NCBI GenBank assembly: GCA_023105745.1
Contig: JALGQZ010000015.1
Location: forward strand, 23,355,499-23,419,498
DNA: 64,000 bases
Direction: 5' to 3'
Source of the DNA: Austropuccinia psidii
Lineage: Eukaryota; Basidiomycota; Pucciniomycetes; Pucciniales; Sphaerophragmiaceae
The notes below the pieces were generated by a model, which did no database searches, was not told the DNA's origin, and saw only the letters and a program-made list of their open reading frames with translations. Shown here in pieces: positions 20,669 through 31,141 of the stretch; the first letter of the stretch is position 1; the number at the start of each line of letters is the position of its first letter. The translations under genes were made by a program, and so were the position numbers.

Positions 20669-23600
20669 CTATACCAAGCATAGACATTCTGTCTGAGTAG
20701 CTCCATATCTGGCTTCTGAGTCTTTCAGTTGTCTTGATATATAGCAAATTACTCCTTCTTTGGGTATTCCATCCACTAGTTGCCTCTGGTGTAGTGCTGT
20801 TCCTAGTCCTTGGCTACATGCTGCATCTATATATAGTTTGAATGGTAGTTCAAAATCAGGCATCATTAGGACAGGGGCATTGGTCAGTTCATATTTGATC
20901 TTCTCAAATGCATCTCTTCTTTCCTTGGTAATTTCAAAAACTACATCTTTTGAGCACAGTTTGTATAGGCTACTAGTGATGTGTGCAAAGTTTTTTATGT
21001 GGCTCCTGTAGTAACTAGCAAAGCCCAAAAAAGATTGCATTTCCTTAATGTTCTTTGGTACTGGTTTCTTCAGTACTGCAGCAACTTTATTTTGGTCTAT
21101 AGCTAGACTCAAACCTGAAACTTTGTGTCCTAGGGCTAGCAGTTCTTGCTGTCCAAAGTTACATTTTTTAAGAGATATCTTCATGTTGATTGGTGTACAT
21201 TTTCCCAATATTTTATCAATTTTCTTCACATGGTCTTCCCATGTTTCTGAGTATATTATGATATCATCAATGTACACTATCATCCACCCTTCCATTATTT
21301 CATCTTGAAATATGGTATCCATCATCCTCTGAAAATGGGCTGGTGCATTCTTAATGCCAAATGGCATTCTATTATATTCATATATGCCCATATGGCATAT
21401 AATTCTTAGCAATTTTATGGAATCTGGTTTCACCCCATTCTGGTGAAAGCCTTTCATGCAATCCATTTTTGTAATGAACTTGGCTTTTGCTAGCTTATCT
21501 AGTGCATGTGGTATCCTTGGGATGGGGTACCTATCTGCCTTGGTGTAATTATTCAAAGCCCTGAAGTCACCACATAGTCTGGATTTACCATCATTCCAAG
21601 TTATAAGGACTGGTGTAGTGACTTCTACTATCTCATTATGTCCTATTTTTCTTATTACCCCCATTTCTAGGAGTTCATTGATATGTTTCTCAATTTCTTT
21701 CCTAGTTTCCATGCTGGCTGGGTATGGTGGTCTCCTAAGCATACGTGGATATGGTCTTTCTACATCTAGATATAATTCTATATCATGTCCTTTGATTTTT
21801 CCTAGTGGTTCATCTCCTATTGCAAAAGCTCCTCTATGCTTCCTCAATACTTTCAGTAAGTTGAGTTTCATTTTACTGGTGAGTTGAGTGCCATATTGGG
21901 CTTCTTTGCATTCTTCCACTAGTTCTTTCAAGGTGTTATCATTTGTTGTATGATTTATGTCAAAGGAAAATTTTTTGTCTTTGTTTGTACCTATGGTAGG
22001 ATATCTATTTTTACTATTGCAAATGTCCATACCATACATTCTTTGGTACTCTGTACCTAGTAAGAATCCTTGTATATGTGCATTATATAGAACTACAGAT
22101 TCAGGTTCTAGTCTGATATTTCCTTTTTGGTGTGGGATAATTATCTCTTTGATTATTGTCCCCAGTGAGTGAATTTTGCCTGATGCACTTTTAAAGTTTC
22201 TAGCTTTTGTTGGGATTATATCCTCTTCCCATTTGGGGAAGTGTTGTTTTAAGTATTCTTTTCCTACTATGGAGCAAGTTGCTACTGTGTCAATGATCAT
22301 TGGGTGTTTACAGTTCTCAATATAAACTGTCAATTTTGTAGGTGTTCCATGAATGAATCCCATCCCTCTATTTGGGGTTACCAGGAATGTTTGTGCATCC
22401 TGTGTGTGCTTACAGATCTCTTTGTCTGTTGTTCTTTGTGGTATTCCTGAATCTAATTCAATGTCTTGTATGTCAAGTGAACTTTCTTCATTGCATTCCA
22501 CTATGTATTCTTCTATGGTATCAAGTTCACTTTGTGATTCTGCTCTCATACCATTTCCCATACTGTCAGAATCAGATTTTTCACCTGTTTGTTCTTCTTC
22601 TGATTCTTCATCAATTGCATATATTTTCTTTTTTGGTTTTGTGCAATTGTTGGCATAGTGGTCTGGTGATCCACAGTTATGGCAAACATATTTCTTTTTT
22701 GGGGTTTCTTTCCCTTTCTCTTTGTTTGTCTCTTTAACTTCAGACCTCTTGTCTTTGAAGCTTGGTTTATAGGATGTGTACCTTCCTATGGAGGTTTTTT
22801 TTCTCACATCTTGTATGACATTTGCTATGTCATCAATGCTGCTGATGTTGTTGCATCTGCATTTGACTGCATGTTCTAGATCTCCTGGTAATTTTGTAAG
22901 GAGTTTATGGTTTCTCATTTCTATTGTCATATTGGGGTCAATAGCTTTGAGTCTTTTTGTTTGTTTGAGACACCATTCATATGGGTCTTTTTCTGTGGAG
23001 TATCTATCACTTTCAAAGGACATTGTTTTTTGCCAGATCCAACTACCATTGCTATACTTTTGTATAATCTGGTTCCTCCACCATGGCCAGCTTTTCCTGC
23101 CATGTATTTCTTTCATCTCAGTGTACCATATGTTTGCATGGCCTCTGAATGCTGTGTTAAGTCTTGTTGTGATCCAGTAGTCTGGTATCTTTGGGACATC
23201 AACAAAGAGTCCATCAATATAGTCAATGATTTCCATATGGTCATATTCCCCAATTCCTGAGAACTTTGGCCAGTTTGTTGCTTCTGGTAACTGTTTTAGT
23301 GCCTGTTTCTCTGAATAGCTGAGATTTTCCCCATCTTGGTACATTGACTCTGATCTTAACTTTGCAATCTGATATTCAGGTTCCTGGTCATAGTCTTTAT
23401 CCTCTTCTTTCAATTTTGTAGAGGTAGTGGGTTGACCTTGTGTTGGAGGGTATTGATTGTCTTCTCTGTCATAGAGGTAATCAATTTCTTTATCAAAGCT
23501 ATCCTGTTGCTGCTGGATGCTCCTCAGATCTCTCCTCACAGTTTGTTGTTCTTCTAGAATTGAATTCAACTGTCTGTTAGTTTTTTCAAATTCTGTCCAA

Positions 23601-24550
23601 ATTTTGGCCAGATTTGTATTCAAGTCTTTTATGACTGTTGCTTGGAAAGCATTTTCTTCTTTCAATGTTTCCACTTCTGTCCTCATTTTTCCTGAGGTTT
23701 CATGTGTCCAATCCATGAGTTGGGCCAATTTGGTCCATGTGAATTTTTTTTCAAACTCATGAGTGTGGATTGTAGTCTCAGTTATTAATTCTGGATCAAT
23801 TGAGTCAGAACTATCAACACTATTTGGAGGTACAACTATTTTTTGCTTTTGTGTACTTCTTGGACTAAGTCCATCAGCTTTTTCATCAATGGGTCTGCTT
23901 CTTTCTTCCTCTGGTTGAAAGAAGTTTTGTTTCTCCCTTGGGCTCCTTTTCTCCTGTTGGAAACTACCTGGAATGGTTGGGGAGCCTTGGATGAAGTTTC
24001 CTTTGGCTTGGAAGGCCTGGAACTGCTGGATTGTTGTGGGGAAGATGGGGCTTCTCCTTCCATTTCTGGGGGTACCTGAATCTGACTGGGCTCTTCCTTG
24101 TGCCAAGATCTCTCTATGGCTTGTATGGCTGCCTGGTTCTCTTTGATTCTGATTTCTCTTTCTTCTAAGAGTTTGAAATTCTTGTTGGGATTCCAACCTT
24201 GCATTTCTGTCATAAGCTCCATCCAAGCCATTTTCTTGAGACACATCTTCTGAGTTGTTATCCCCACTTCTGCCCATGATGCTGCCATAGTGAACATTTT
24301 GTTGTCCATGCTCCATGTGAAGAGGTCTTTCAGCAGTTTGTGTATTTGAAGGACCTTTTCTGCATCTGTCCAATCTCCTGGTTGGACTTCTGGGTTGAAT
24401 TTGATTTGGAATAAGACCTTGGGTAGGAGTTCCCTGATGGTAAGTCCTTTGCTGGTCATTTGCTCCAGTTCTTCTTCCTCTGTGTCTTCTTGGCCAGTGT
24501 TCTGGTTGATTTCTTGGGAATCCAAGATCTCTAAGAAGTGGAGGTGTCAT
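20669..24550 (-). CDS. E3 Gag-Pol: capsid, zinc knuckle, protease, RT, RNase H start
   Basis: A 1293-codon open frame. Residues 1-230 are the region overlapped by the ORF1 frame. Residues about 250-350 are coiled-coil-like. The capsid spans about 400-600 (SYSEKQALKQLPEATN, YIDGLFVDVPKIPDYW, WYTEMKEIHGRKSWPWW). The zinc knuckle CHNCGSPDHYANNC is intact. The protease site reads IIDTVATCS, where E2 and E4 have DSGAHCS, so the catalytic glycine is replaced by valine. RT has YPRMLRRPPYPAS, KSRLCGDFRALNNY, MPFGIKNAPAHFQ and YIDDIIIYS, and RNase H begins [12 protein letters not shown]. The frame ends at a nonsense codon before the rest of Pol. The ATG at 24550 lies inside the intron that joins the ORF1 exons, so this frame needs unspliced RNA. 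Confidence 0.85.
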   Translation of the reverse strand: MTPPLLRDLGFPRNQPEHWPRRHRGRRTGANDQQRTYHQGTPTQGLIPNQIQPRSPTRRLDRCRKGPSNTQTAERPLHMEHGQQNVHYGSIMGRSGDNNSEDVSQENGLDGAYDRNARLESQQEFQTLRRKRNQNQREPGSHTSHREILAQGRAQSDSGTPRNGRRSPIFPTTIQQFQAFQAKGNFIQGSPTIPGSFQQEKRSPREKQNFFQPEEERSRPIDEKADGLSPRSTQKQKIVVPPNSVDSSDSIDPELITETTIHTHEFEKKFTWTKLAQLMDWTHETSGKMRTEVETLKEENAFQATVIKDLNTNLAKIWTEFEKTNRQLNSILEEQQTVRRDLRSIQQQQDSFDKEIDYLYDREDNQYPPTQGQPTTSTKLKEEDKDYDQEPEYQIAKLRSESMYQDGENLSYSEKQALKQLPEATNWPKFSGIGEYDHMEIIDYIDGLFVDVPKIPDYWITTRLNTAFRGHANIWYTEMKEIHGRKSWPWWRNQIIQKYSNGSWIWQKTMSFESDRYSTEKDPYEWCLKQTKRLKAIDPNMTIEMRNHKLLTKLPGDLEHAVKCRCNNISSIDDIANVIQDVRKKTSIGRYTSYKPSFKDKRSEVKETNKEKGKETPKKKYVCHNCGSPDHYANNCTKPKKKIYAIDEESEEEQTGEKSDSDSMGNGMRAESQSELDTIEEYIVECNEESSLDIQDIELDSGIPQRTTDKEICKHTQDAQTFLVTPNRGMGFIHGTPTKLTVYIENCKHPMIIDTVATCSIVGKEYLKQHFPKWEEDIIPTKARNFKSASGKIHSLGTIIKEIIIPHQKGNIRLEPESVVLYNAHIQGFLLGTEYQRMYGMDICNSKNRYPTIGTNKDKKFSFDINHTTNDNTLKELVEECKEAQYGTQLTSKMKLNLLKVLRKHRGAFAIGDEPLGKIKGHDIELYLDVERPYPRMLRRPPYPASMETRKEIEKHINELLEMGVIRKIGHNEIVEVTTPVLITWNDGKSRLCGDFRALNNYTKADRYPIPRIPHALDKLAKAKFITKMDCMKGFHQNGVKPDSIKLLRIICHMGIYEYNRMPFGIKNAPAHFQRMMDTIFQDEIMEGWMIVYIDDIIIYSETWEDHVKKIDKILGKCTPINMKISLKKCNFGQQELLALGHKVSGLSLAIDQNKVAAVLKKPVPKNIKEMQSFLGFASYYRSHIKNFAHITSSLYKLCSKDVVFEITKERRDAFEKIKYELTNAPVLMMPDFELPFKLYIDAACSQGLGTALHQRQLVDGIPKEGVICYISRQLKDSEARYGATQTECLCLV
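23836..24530 (-). CDS. E3 ORF1 protein, exon 3 (overlaps gag in another frame)
   Basis: An open frame entirely inside the gag frame. Spliced to the exon at 24612-24923 it reads K-E-ILDSQEINQNTGQEDTEE and continues through TIRELLPKVLFQIKFNPEV, VLQIHKLLKDLFTWSMDNK, MCLKKMAWMELMTEMQGWNP and a charged tail ending LVQEVHKSKK. E2 has a clearly homologous frame (27676-28376) ending KEVHKNQK at the same place, and E1 keeps a piece (467-814). Conservation of both the splice junction and the stop suggests a real product of about 335 residues. No catalytic motif is visible; a helical, basic, nucleic-acid-binding or Gag-accessory role is only a guess. Confidence 0.65.
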
Positions 24551-24611
24551 GTTAACAATGTTAAGAAATGACAGACAATGAAAAATGTTGTATGTTTCAA
24601 GGTTTATTTAC
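24531..24611 (-). other. E3 intron 2 (81 nt)
   Basis: Minus strand AAAG|GTAAAT to CTTCTTAG|AGATC. Equivalent introns: E2 27608-27675 (68 nt) and E4 42823-42890 (68 nt), both GTAAAT to CTCAG. Splicing restores an uninterrupted frame in all three. Unspliced, ORF1 stops within the intron and the gag-pol ATG (24550) becomes available. Confidence 0.65.
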
Positions 24612-24923
24612 CTTTAGCAGGCCCTTGTACAAATTGATGATCTATACTCTTTGGCAATTTGCCTTTAGAGTTTACAACTGGGTTGATAACAGTGATTTTC
24701 TGTTTTTCAATTTGTTTTGGTGATCCAACTGGTTTTGTTGGAGCTTTTCTGGGTTTTTTGGCCCTTGGCACAGCTATTGGTGTCCAATCTTTTGAGTTGA
24801 TTGTCACTTCACTGTGTCTTTTCTGCTTGCCCTTGGTTTTTGGCAGCACCTCTCTGTCTTCTGAGGCTGTAACAGATGGATTTCCTTGTGACTGGGTTTC
24901 TAATGGAATATAGTCTTTTTCCA
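24612..24923 (-). CDS. E3 ORF1 protein, exon 2 (split start codon)
   Basis: Encodes EKDYIPLETQSQGNPSVTAS and a basic, Lys/Pro-rich stretch ending FVQGPAK. No ATG opens the frame: the exon begins TGGAAAAAG just after a splice acceptor (CTGAATAG, ends at 24924). A donor upstream, ACA|GTGAGT (GT at 25677), ends in A, so splicing makes A|TG-GAA, a start codon formed across the junction. The same holds for E2 (16641 to 27308) and E4 (43740 to 43190). The conserved core RKAPTKPVGS...VINPVVNSKGKLPKS matches E2 and E4. The protein is of unknown function. Confidence 0.6.
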
Positions 24924-25774
24924 CTATTCAGAAAAGATATTTCAGATTGTATATCAGTATTTTATGATAAAACAAAATGATTATATTCAATTCTACTCTC
25001 ATTTTTCGAAATTTTTTAAGAATTTTATGTTTTTTTTTTTTTTTTATATGTTTTTAATTGAAAAATAACAGTTTTTGAGTTTTCCACTTATGTTTTATAA
25101 GTGAAAACTGTAATATCCAAGTGTTTTGTGAATGATTCACTTGGATATTATTGTGTTTTTATACAAACACGTCAAATTTATTAAATTATAATAAATTTGA
25201 TTTGTTATTATAAATATTATAAATAATATTTATTATAACACTTGATATTGATTTAAATATCAATTAATTACAAGTTTTCACGTCAATTTGAGTGATGTCT
25301 TGCTTTAAAGGAAATATTTAATTAAAATATTCCTTATAAATAATAAAAAATTATTTTATTATTTAATATTTATTAATTATTTATTAATAAATGTTTCTAT
25401 ATAAATTTTCACACACTTTGGTGAAAAATAATAGTAAAATAAATAATATACTGTTTGTCTATTATTATTTATATTGAAATTTAAATAATACTGCTGTATT
25501 ATTATCAATTTCGTGGAAATTATTGCAATATAATGGAAAAGAGGATTTGTACTCTTACTCTCAACAAAAATATTTCTTAATATATATTTTTGGAGGAAAA
25601 AATTTGTGTATATAATATATGATGCTAAAAATAAATGATAATAATATAAAATAAAATAAATTAGAAATTTTACTCACTGTTAGTAAATTACCTTTTAAAT
25701 AACTGAATTTTTACGCCTAATTCAGTTCAAAACATGTCCAATAAGGTTGAAAAACCACGGCCAGGCCCCCAAAA
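24924..25774 (-). other. E3 leader and leader intron
   Basis: Very AT-rich, no frame. It contains the putative primer-binding site (25756-25774), a short exon 1 and the leader intron, GT at 25677 to AG at 24924 (754 nt). GGTAATTT at about 25692 is an alternative donor but would not create a start codon. Confidence 0.5.
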
Positions 25775-27279
25775 TGTCAGGGTGAGTCTATATAGTAGCT
25801 ATAAAGTGTAAATACAAGCTAGTATTATGACTGTGACACGTCAAATAATAAATGATTTTAATTCTTCAGGTCCTACTGCTACGTGGTAACAGTGGTGATG
25901 AGTCTATTGAGGACCTGGGTTGCAATACTCTAATATCTTTGACTGTAAAGAAGTACTACAATAATTATAATTTAATTATATCTTTTAATAATTCTAAGGA
26001 CACTACTGATGGATAACAGTTTTGTCACGTAAGAATATAGGTAAATAAGATAAGAATGATGGGTTTTGAAGGAAAAAACCCTTCTTTTTATATCTTTCAA
26101 GACTTTCAAGAGTTATTAACTGTTCACACGTCAGAGGAGTGAAAATTTTCACTCCAATGGTCAGTCTGTGGTTCTGGATCATCAATTCTGACGTCAATAG
26201 AGGCAGAATTGTGGTTTTGGAACCACAAATGATCATTCTGGATCAATACAGGGTGAAAAAACCTTTCACCTGCCACATCAGCACTTGGATGACGTTGTTC
26301 TGGTGTCTGTATGATCAATATTAGTCTTTCTGGGCGGGTTTAAGCTTTAAACAACCATTATTTTGAGTATCAAGACAGTACTGGTTGGTACAGGTTTGGT
26401 ACAGGCCAGTATTGGTCAAAATACTTCCAACCAAGATATCTTAGTCAGTTTTTGAGATATCAAGAAACCAAGAGCACAGAATTGAAGAGCTTAATGAGCT
26501 CTTCAATTTGGTATGCTTCATGTTTACCCTTCTTTCAAATAGCAAATGTTATAAGGGTTTTAAGTTTTTGGATGTAATTTTGTACATCAGTATGAGGCTT
26601 CAAAAACTTCCAAGCCAGATATCTTCTCCAATTTGGAAGATATCTGTATTCTGATGATACAGTTTTGTAGGGCTTGATTAGCTCTACAGTTTGGTATATT
26701 ACACTGTACAGTTGTATGAGTGGAAGCCAAAGATACAGGGGTTTGTTTACTTTCTTGTTTTCAGAATATCTGTATTTTTGGTTGTTAAACCTTTGAACCA
26801 AGATCTCTCAGTCAATTTAAGAGATACAGAGGTCTAATGTATCTCAAATTAAAGCTCTTGTTTATATCTTTAATTTGGTTATACTTTTTTACAGTTTTGT
26901 ACAAGCCCTCTTTGAATTTCAGGGGGGTCTTGGTTTTTGAATAAAGGTCATATGGTATCTCCAGTTGTAGTGGTGTTACAACAACATGGATGATATCATT
27001 GTGTAGCTCTCTATGTGAGCTTTAAGAAAAATACCATTTTGGTATAGAATAACTTAAATATGCATAAGTTAGATGAGAGGTGAAAATAAGGTTTTTGACT
27101 TGTTTATTCTCCTCTAGATTTCCTTATTCTGTTTGGATAAGGTTGGTGTTTAATTTAAGAGGATCGTTTTCCTCTTATTTATTACCTGTATTGACTATGT
27201 TTGTTCAATACTTGTCATACCATTATTTATGGTATGTTGGATGTCATGCTAGTGCTCTGTTTTGAGTCACAGGCTGACA
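25775..27279 (-). repeat. 5' LTR of E3
   Basis: 1505 bp, paired with 17160-18664. The palindrome GGAGTGAAAATTTTCACTCC is at 26136-26155 and TGACGTCA at about 26189. High identity to its partner marks E3 as the youngest insertion here. Confidence 0.9.
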
Positions 27280-27284
27280 TAAGC
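27280..27284. repeat. E3 target-site duplication, right
   Basis: TAAGC, matching 17155-17159. The E2 sequence resumes after it. Confidence 0.85.
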
Positions 27285-27307
27285 CCTCTTTTTCCTGTTT
27301 GATTCAG

Positions 27308-27607
27308 TGGAAGAAAACTTCATACCACTTGAGACCCAGTCACAGGCCAACACACCAGTGACACCCTCAGAGCCAGAAGGCAGAAAGGGAAAAGGAAAAA
27401 GGCTTAATGAAAGCCTCATTACAGCCAAAAAGTGGACACCAATAGCCACTCAGAGGAGTAGAAAACCACGAAACTCTGCTTCAATACAAGGAAAACCAAC
27501 CTTAACCACTTGTACAGGGAAGATTACAATTATTAACCCAGTTGTAACCTCCAAAGGCAAACTGCCCAAATCAGCAGATAATAAATTTGTACAAGGCACA
27601 GTCAAAG
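27308..27607 (+). CDS. E2 ORF1 protein, exon 2
   Basis: Follows a strong acceptor (CTCTTTTTCCTGTTTGATTCAG). It encodes EENFIPLETQSQANTPVTPS through KGKLPKSADNKFVQGTVK. The initiator ATG is formed by splicing from A16641 across the leader intron, which now also holds E3. It ends at donor AAAG|GTAAAT and joins exon 3 at 27676 in frame. Confidence 0.6.
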
Positions 27608-27655
27608 GTAAATACCCTAAGAACATAAAGTTTTTGACTGCTTGCAAACACTGAT

Positions 27656-30600
27656 ATGTCCCCTGCATACCTCAGAGACCTTGGCTTCCAAAGGAACCCG
27701 CCAGAGGACAGAGAAGGATTGTCCAGAACCAGAAGACCTGGAAGAAGACACCTTGGACACAGTGGTGGATGGAAAAACAATGAGGGAGATAATAGTAACC
27801 TTGCCATTCACACTCCAATTCAACAGGAACCTCAAACCAGAGGACTGGAAGGATATGGATCAAGTTCTTCAGATCCACCAACTCCTCAAAGACTTATTTC
27901 AATGGAACATGGACAACAAGAGGTTCAACCTAGCAAGTCACTGGGCAGAACTTGGATCAAGTTGCCAGAAGATCTGTCTCAAAGAGATAGACTTCAAAGA
28001 ACTTATTGTAATCACCAAAGGTTGGAATCCTACCAGGCAGCACAGACTCCTGGAGGCAAGGGCACAGAGGATAAGGGAGAATCAAGCCACTATCCAAGGA
28101 AGAGAAGAAACATTAACCCAGACAGGGCCTACTCAGATTCCTTCAGGTTCACAAGGAGCAGGCCAAATCAGCTCTCCAGTGGCTTCACACCATTCAGAAA
28201 CCAGCAGATCACTGGCCAAGAGTCACCATTCTTCACAATTCCAGGAAGTTTCCAGGAGAAGACAAGGAAACAAGGGCAAGAACAAAGCCTCCTTCAACCA
28301 GAGGAGGAAAGAGTCAGACCCCATGATCCAGAAGCTGTTAGATTTGGTAAAAGAAGTACACAAGAACCAGAAGTAGTTGTAAACCACTCTAGAATCAGTA
28401 GTCCTAGTAATAGAGACATTACCCCCACTCAGACTGAAAATAACATTGTCACATCTGAGAGTAACATCAACAGTGATACACTGTGGTTACAAATGTCCCA
28501 ATATGCTGAACAATCTGCAAAGCAATTTGCCGAAATTGAAGCTGGCCAAGAGAGGATTAGACAAACTCAAGCCTCCTTGGAACAGATAGTCAAAAATCTT
28601 GAAGAAGGATATGCTCAACTGAGGAAAGCCTCTGAATAAACCAACAAAAGACTGAACATAGTCTTTGAAGAACAACACCACAGCACAAGGGACAGGGAGT
28701 CTCTGGACCAAGAAATTAACAAATTGTTTCATTCCTACCATAGCTTGAAGCCCCAACCACAAGGCCAAGTTAGGCAGAATCCATATCAACCAGATGCCAT
28801 GTTGATGAATAAGCAAGATCCCCATCACAATACCAAGATGGAGATGGAATGTCTCATTCAGAGAAGGAAGCCTTGAAGCAGCTTCCTGAGGCCTCAAACT
28901 GGCCAAATTCTCTGGATAAGGAGAATATGATCATATGGAACTCGTAGATTATATTGATGGACTCTTCATTGATGTACCAAGCATACCAGACTACTGGATC
29001 CCTGCTAGATTGAATACTGCATTTAAAGGTCATGCTAGTATATGGTACACAGAAATGAAGGAAATCCATCGCAGAAGAAACTGGCCATGGTGGAAGATTC
29101 AAACCATCCAAAAGTACAGTAATGGAACTTGGATATGGCAAAAGACCATGTCATTTGAAAATGAAAAATACTCTGTGGACAAAGATCCATATGAGTGGTG
29201 CCTTAGACAGTCTAAAAGACTTAAAGACATTGATCCTCAGATGAACATTCAAATGAGAAATCACAAACTTCTGACACAACTGCCAGGAGAGCTAGAGCAT
29301 GCAGTAAAATGCAGATGAAACCAAAATTGCACGCTAGATGACATAGCCAACACCTTACAAGACATAAGGAAGAGGACTAATATAGGGAAATTCACCCCAT
29401 ATAGAAGCAACAGTTTCAAAGAGAAACAACCACTCAGGGTAGAGTTTAAAGAAAAACCCAGAGAAAGCGTGGCATAAGTGGCTAAGAAGAAGAATTCTTT
29501 CCACAATTGTGGTTCAACAGACCACTATGCCAACAACTGTCCAAAGGCAAAGAAAAAAGTCTATGCCATTGAGCAAGTCCCTGAGGAAGAACCTCCAACA
29601 GAGGATTCCGAATCAGACTCTATGGGTGATGCCATCAGAGAACCATCTGATGATGACCAAGACCCAAGAGAGGAATTTTTAGTAGAATACCAAGAAGAAA
29701 CCCCACTAGAAATTCAGGACATACAGTTGGAAGAAGGCATGCCGCAGGACACTGCTAATAAAAACTTGTGCAAACACACACAATATGCAAAAACATTCCT
29801 GGTTACACCAAGCAAAGCAATGGCATATATACATGGAACAGCCACAAAAATGACTGTTTGTATTGACAATGCTCAGCATCCCCTGATCATTGATAGTGGA
29901 GCACACTGCTCCATAGTGGCCAGAAACTATCTGGATACCCACTTCCCAAACTGGGAAAAACAGCTCTTGCCCACTAAGGCAAAGAGCTTCAAAAGTGCAT
30001 CAGGGAAGATGACTTCCATTGGGACAATTATCAAAGAGATAATTATACCCCACAAGAAGGGTAATATCAGACTCAACCCAGAGTTTGTAGTGCTTAATGA
30101 TGTCCACATGCAAGGGGTTTTACTGGGAACAGATTACCAGAGGATGTATGGCATAGACATTACAACAGTAAAAATAGGCACATCACTATTGGTACTAACA
30201 AGGAAAAGAAATTTTCACTTGACATATACCAGATATCTTCTCAAGACCCACTAGAAGAACTTCTGAAGGAATACAGAGAGGGACAGCTTAGCACTACCCT
30301 CACCAGTAAACAAAAACTAAGTTTACTAAAAATGCTGAGAAAAAACAGACCAGCATTTGCCATTGGTGAAGAACCATTAGGCAAGATCAAAGGCCATGAT
30401 ATAGAGCTATATCTGGATGTGGAAAGGCCTTATCCACCCATGCTAAGGAGACCTCCTTATCCAGCAAGCCTGGAAACCAGGAAAGAAATTGAGAAACATA
30501 TCAATGAGCTCCTGGATATGGATGTCATCAGGAAGATTGGACATAATGAAATAGTGGAAATCACCACCCCTGTCCTAATCACCTGGCATGATGGGAAGTC

Positions 30601-31141
30601 TAGATTGTGTCGAGATTTCAGAGCCCTGAATAACTACACAAAAGAAGACAGGTACCCTATACCAAGGATACCCCATGCCTTAGATAAACTGGCCAAGGCC
30701 AGATATATAACCAAAATGGATTGTATGAAAGGTTTCCACCAGAATGGAGTTAAACAAAACTCCATGAAATTACTCAGAATAATATGCCATATGGGTATAT
30801 ATGAGTACACCAGGATGCCATTTGGCATCAAAAATGCACCATCCCCCTTCCAAAGGATGGTGGACACCATATTTCAAGAGGAAATAATGGAAGGCTGGAT
30901 GGTAGTATATATTGATGATATCATTATATACTCAGAGACATGGGAAGACCATGTAAAATACATAGACAGAGTTCGAAGCAAATGTACACCCATCAATCTG
31001 AAAATTTCACTCAAAAAGTGTAATTTTGCCCAACAAGAGCTACTAGCTCTAGTACATAAAGTCTCAGGTCTTAGTCTGGAAATTGACCAGAACAAATTAG
31101 AAGCAGTACTGCAAAAACCAGTACCAAAGAACATCAAATAG
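27656..31141 (+). pseudogene. E2 gag, protease and RT, broken
   Basis: Gag starts at 27656 (MSPAYLRDLGF), inside intron 2, and stops at a TAA (28637-28639) where E4 has GAA. Frameshifts lie between 28640 and 28934. The capsid is at 28935-29318, ended by a TGA after AVKCR. The zinc knuckle reads FHNCGSTDHYANNC, with the first Cys lost. The protease motif IIDSGAHCSIV is intact (about 29889). A 1-bp deletion near 30165 shifts the frame. RT runs from 30332 with MLRRPPYPAS, a KSRLCRDFRAL variant (Gly to Arg) and YIDDIIIYS at 30908. A TAG at 31139-31141 replaces a Glu codon. The damage fits an element some 5% diverged between its LTRs. Confidence 0.85.
27676..28376 (+). CDS. E2 ORF1 protein, exon 3 (overlapping gag frame)
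   Basis: After splicing the frame reads ETLASKGTRQRTEKDC, then TMREIIVTLPFTLQFNRNL, VLQIHQLLKDLFQWNMDNK, ICLKEIDFKELIVITKGWNP, a Ser/His-rich part and ends LLDLVKEVHKNQK. It is uninterrupted, although the overlapping gag-pol frame of the same element carries stops and frameshifts. Homologous in sequence and end point to 23836-24530 of E3. Function unknown. Confidence 0.65.

Noticed and set aside
23836..23860. -1 frameshift from ORF1 into gag at AGCAAAAAATAG in E3
   Set aside because: E2 has no slippery run at the same place, so the signal is not conserved.
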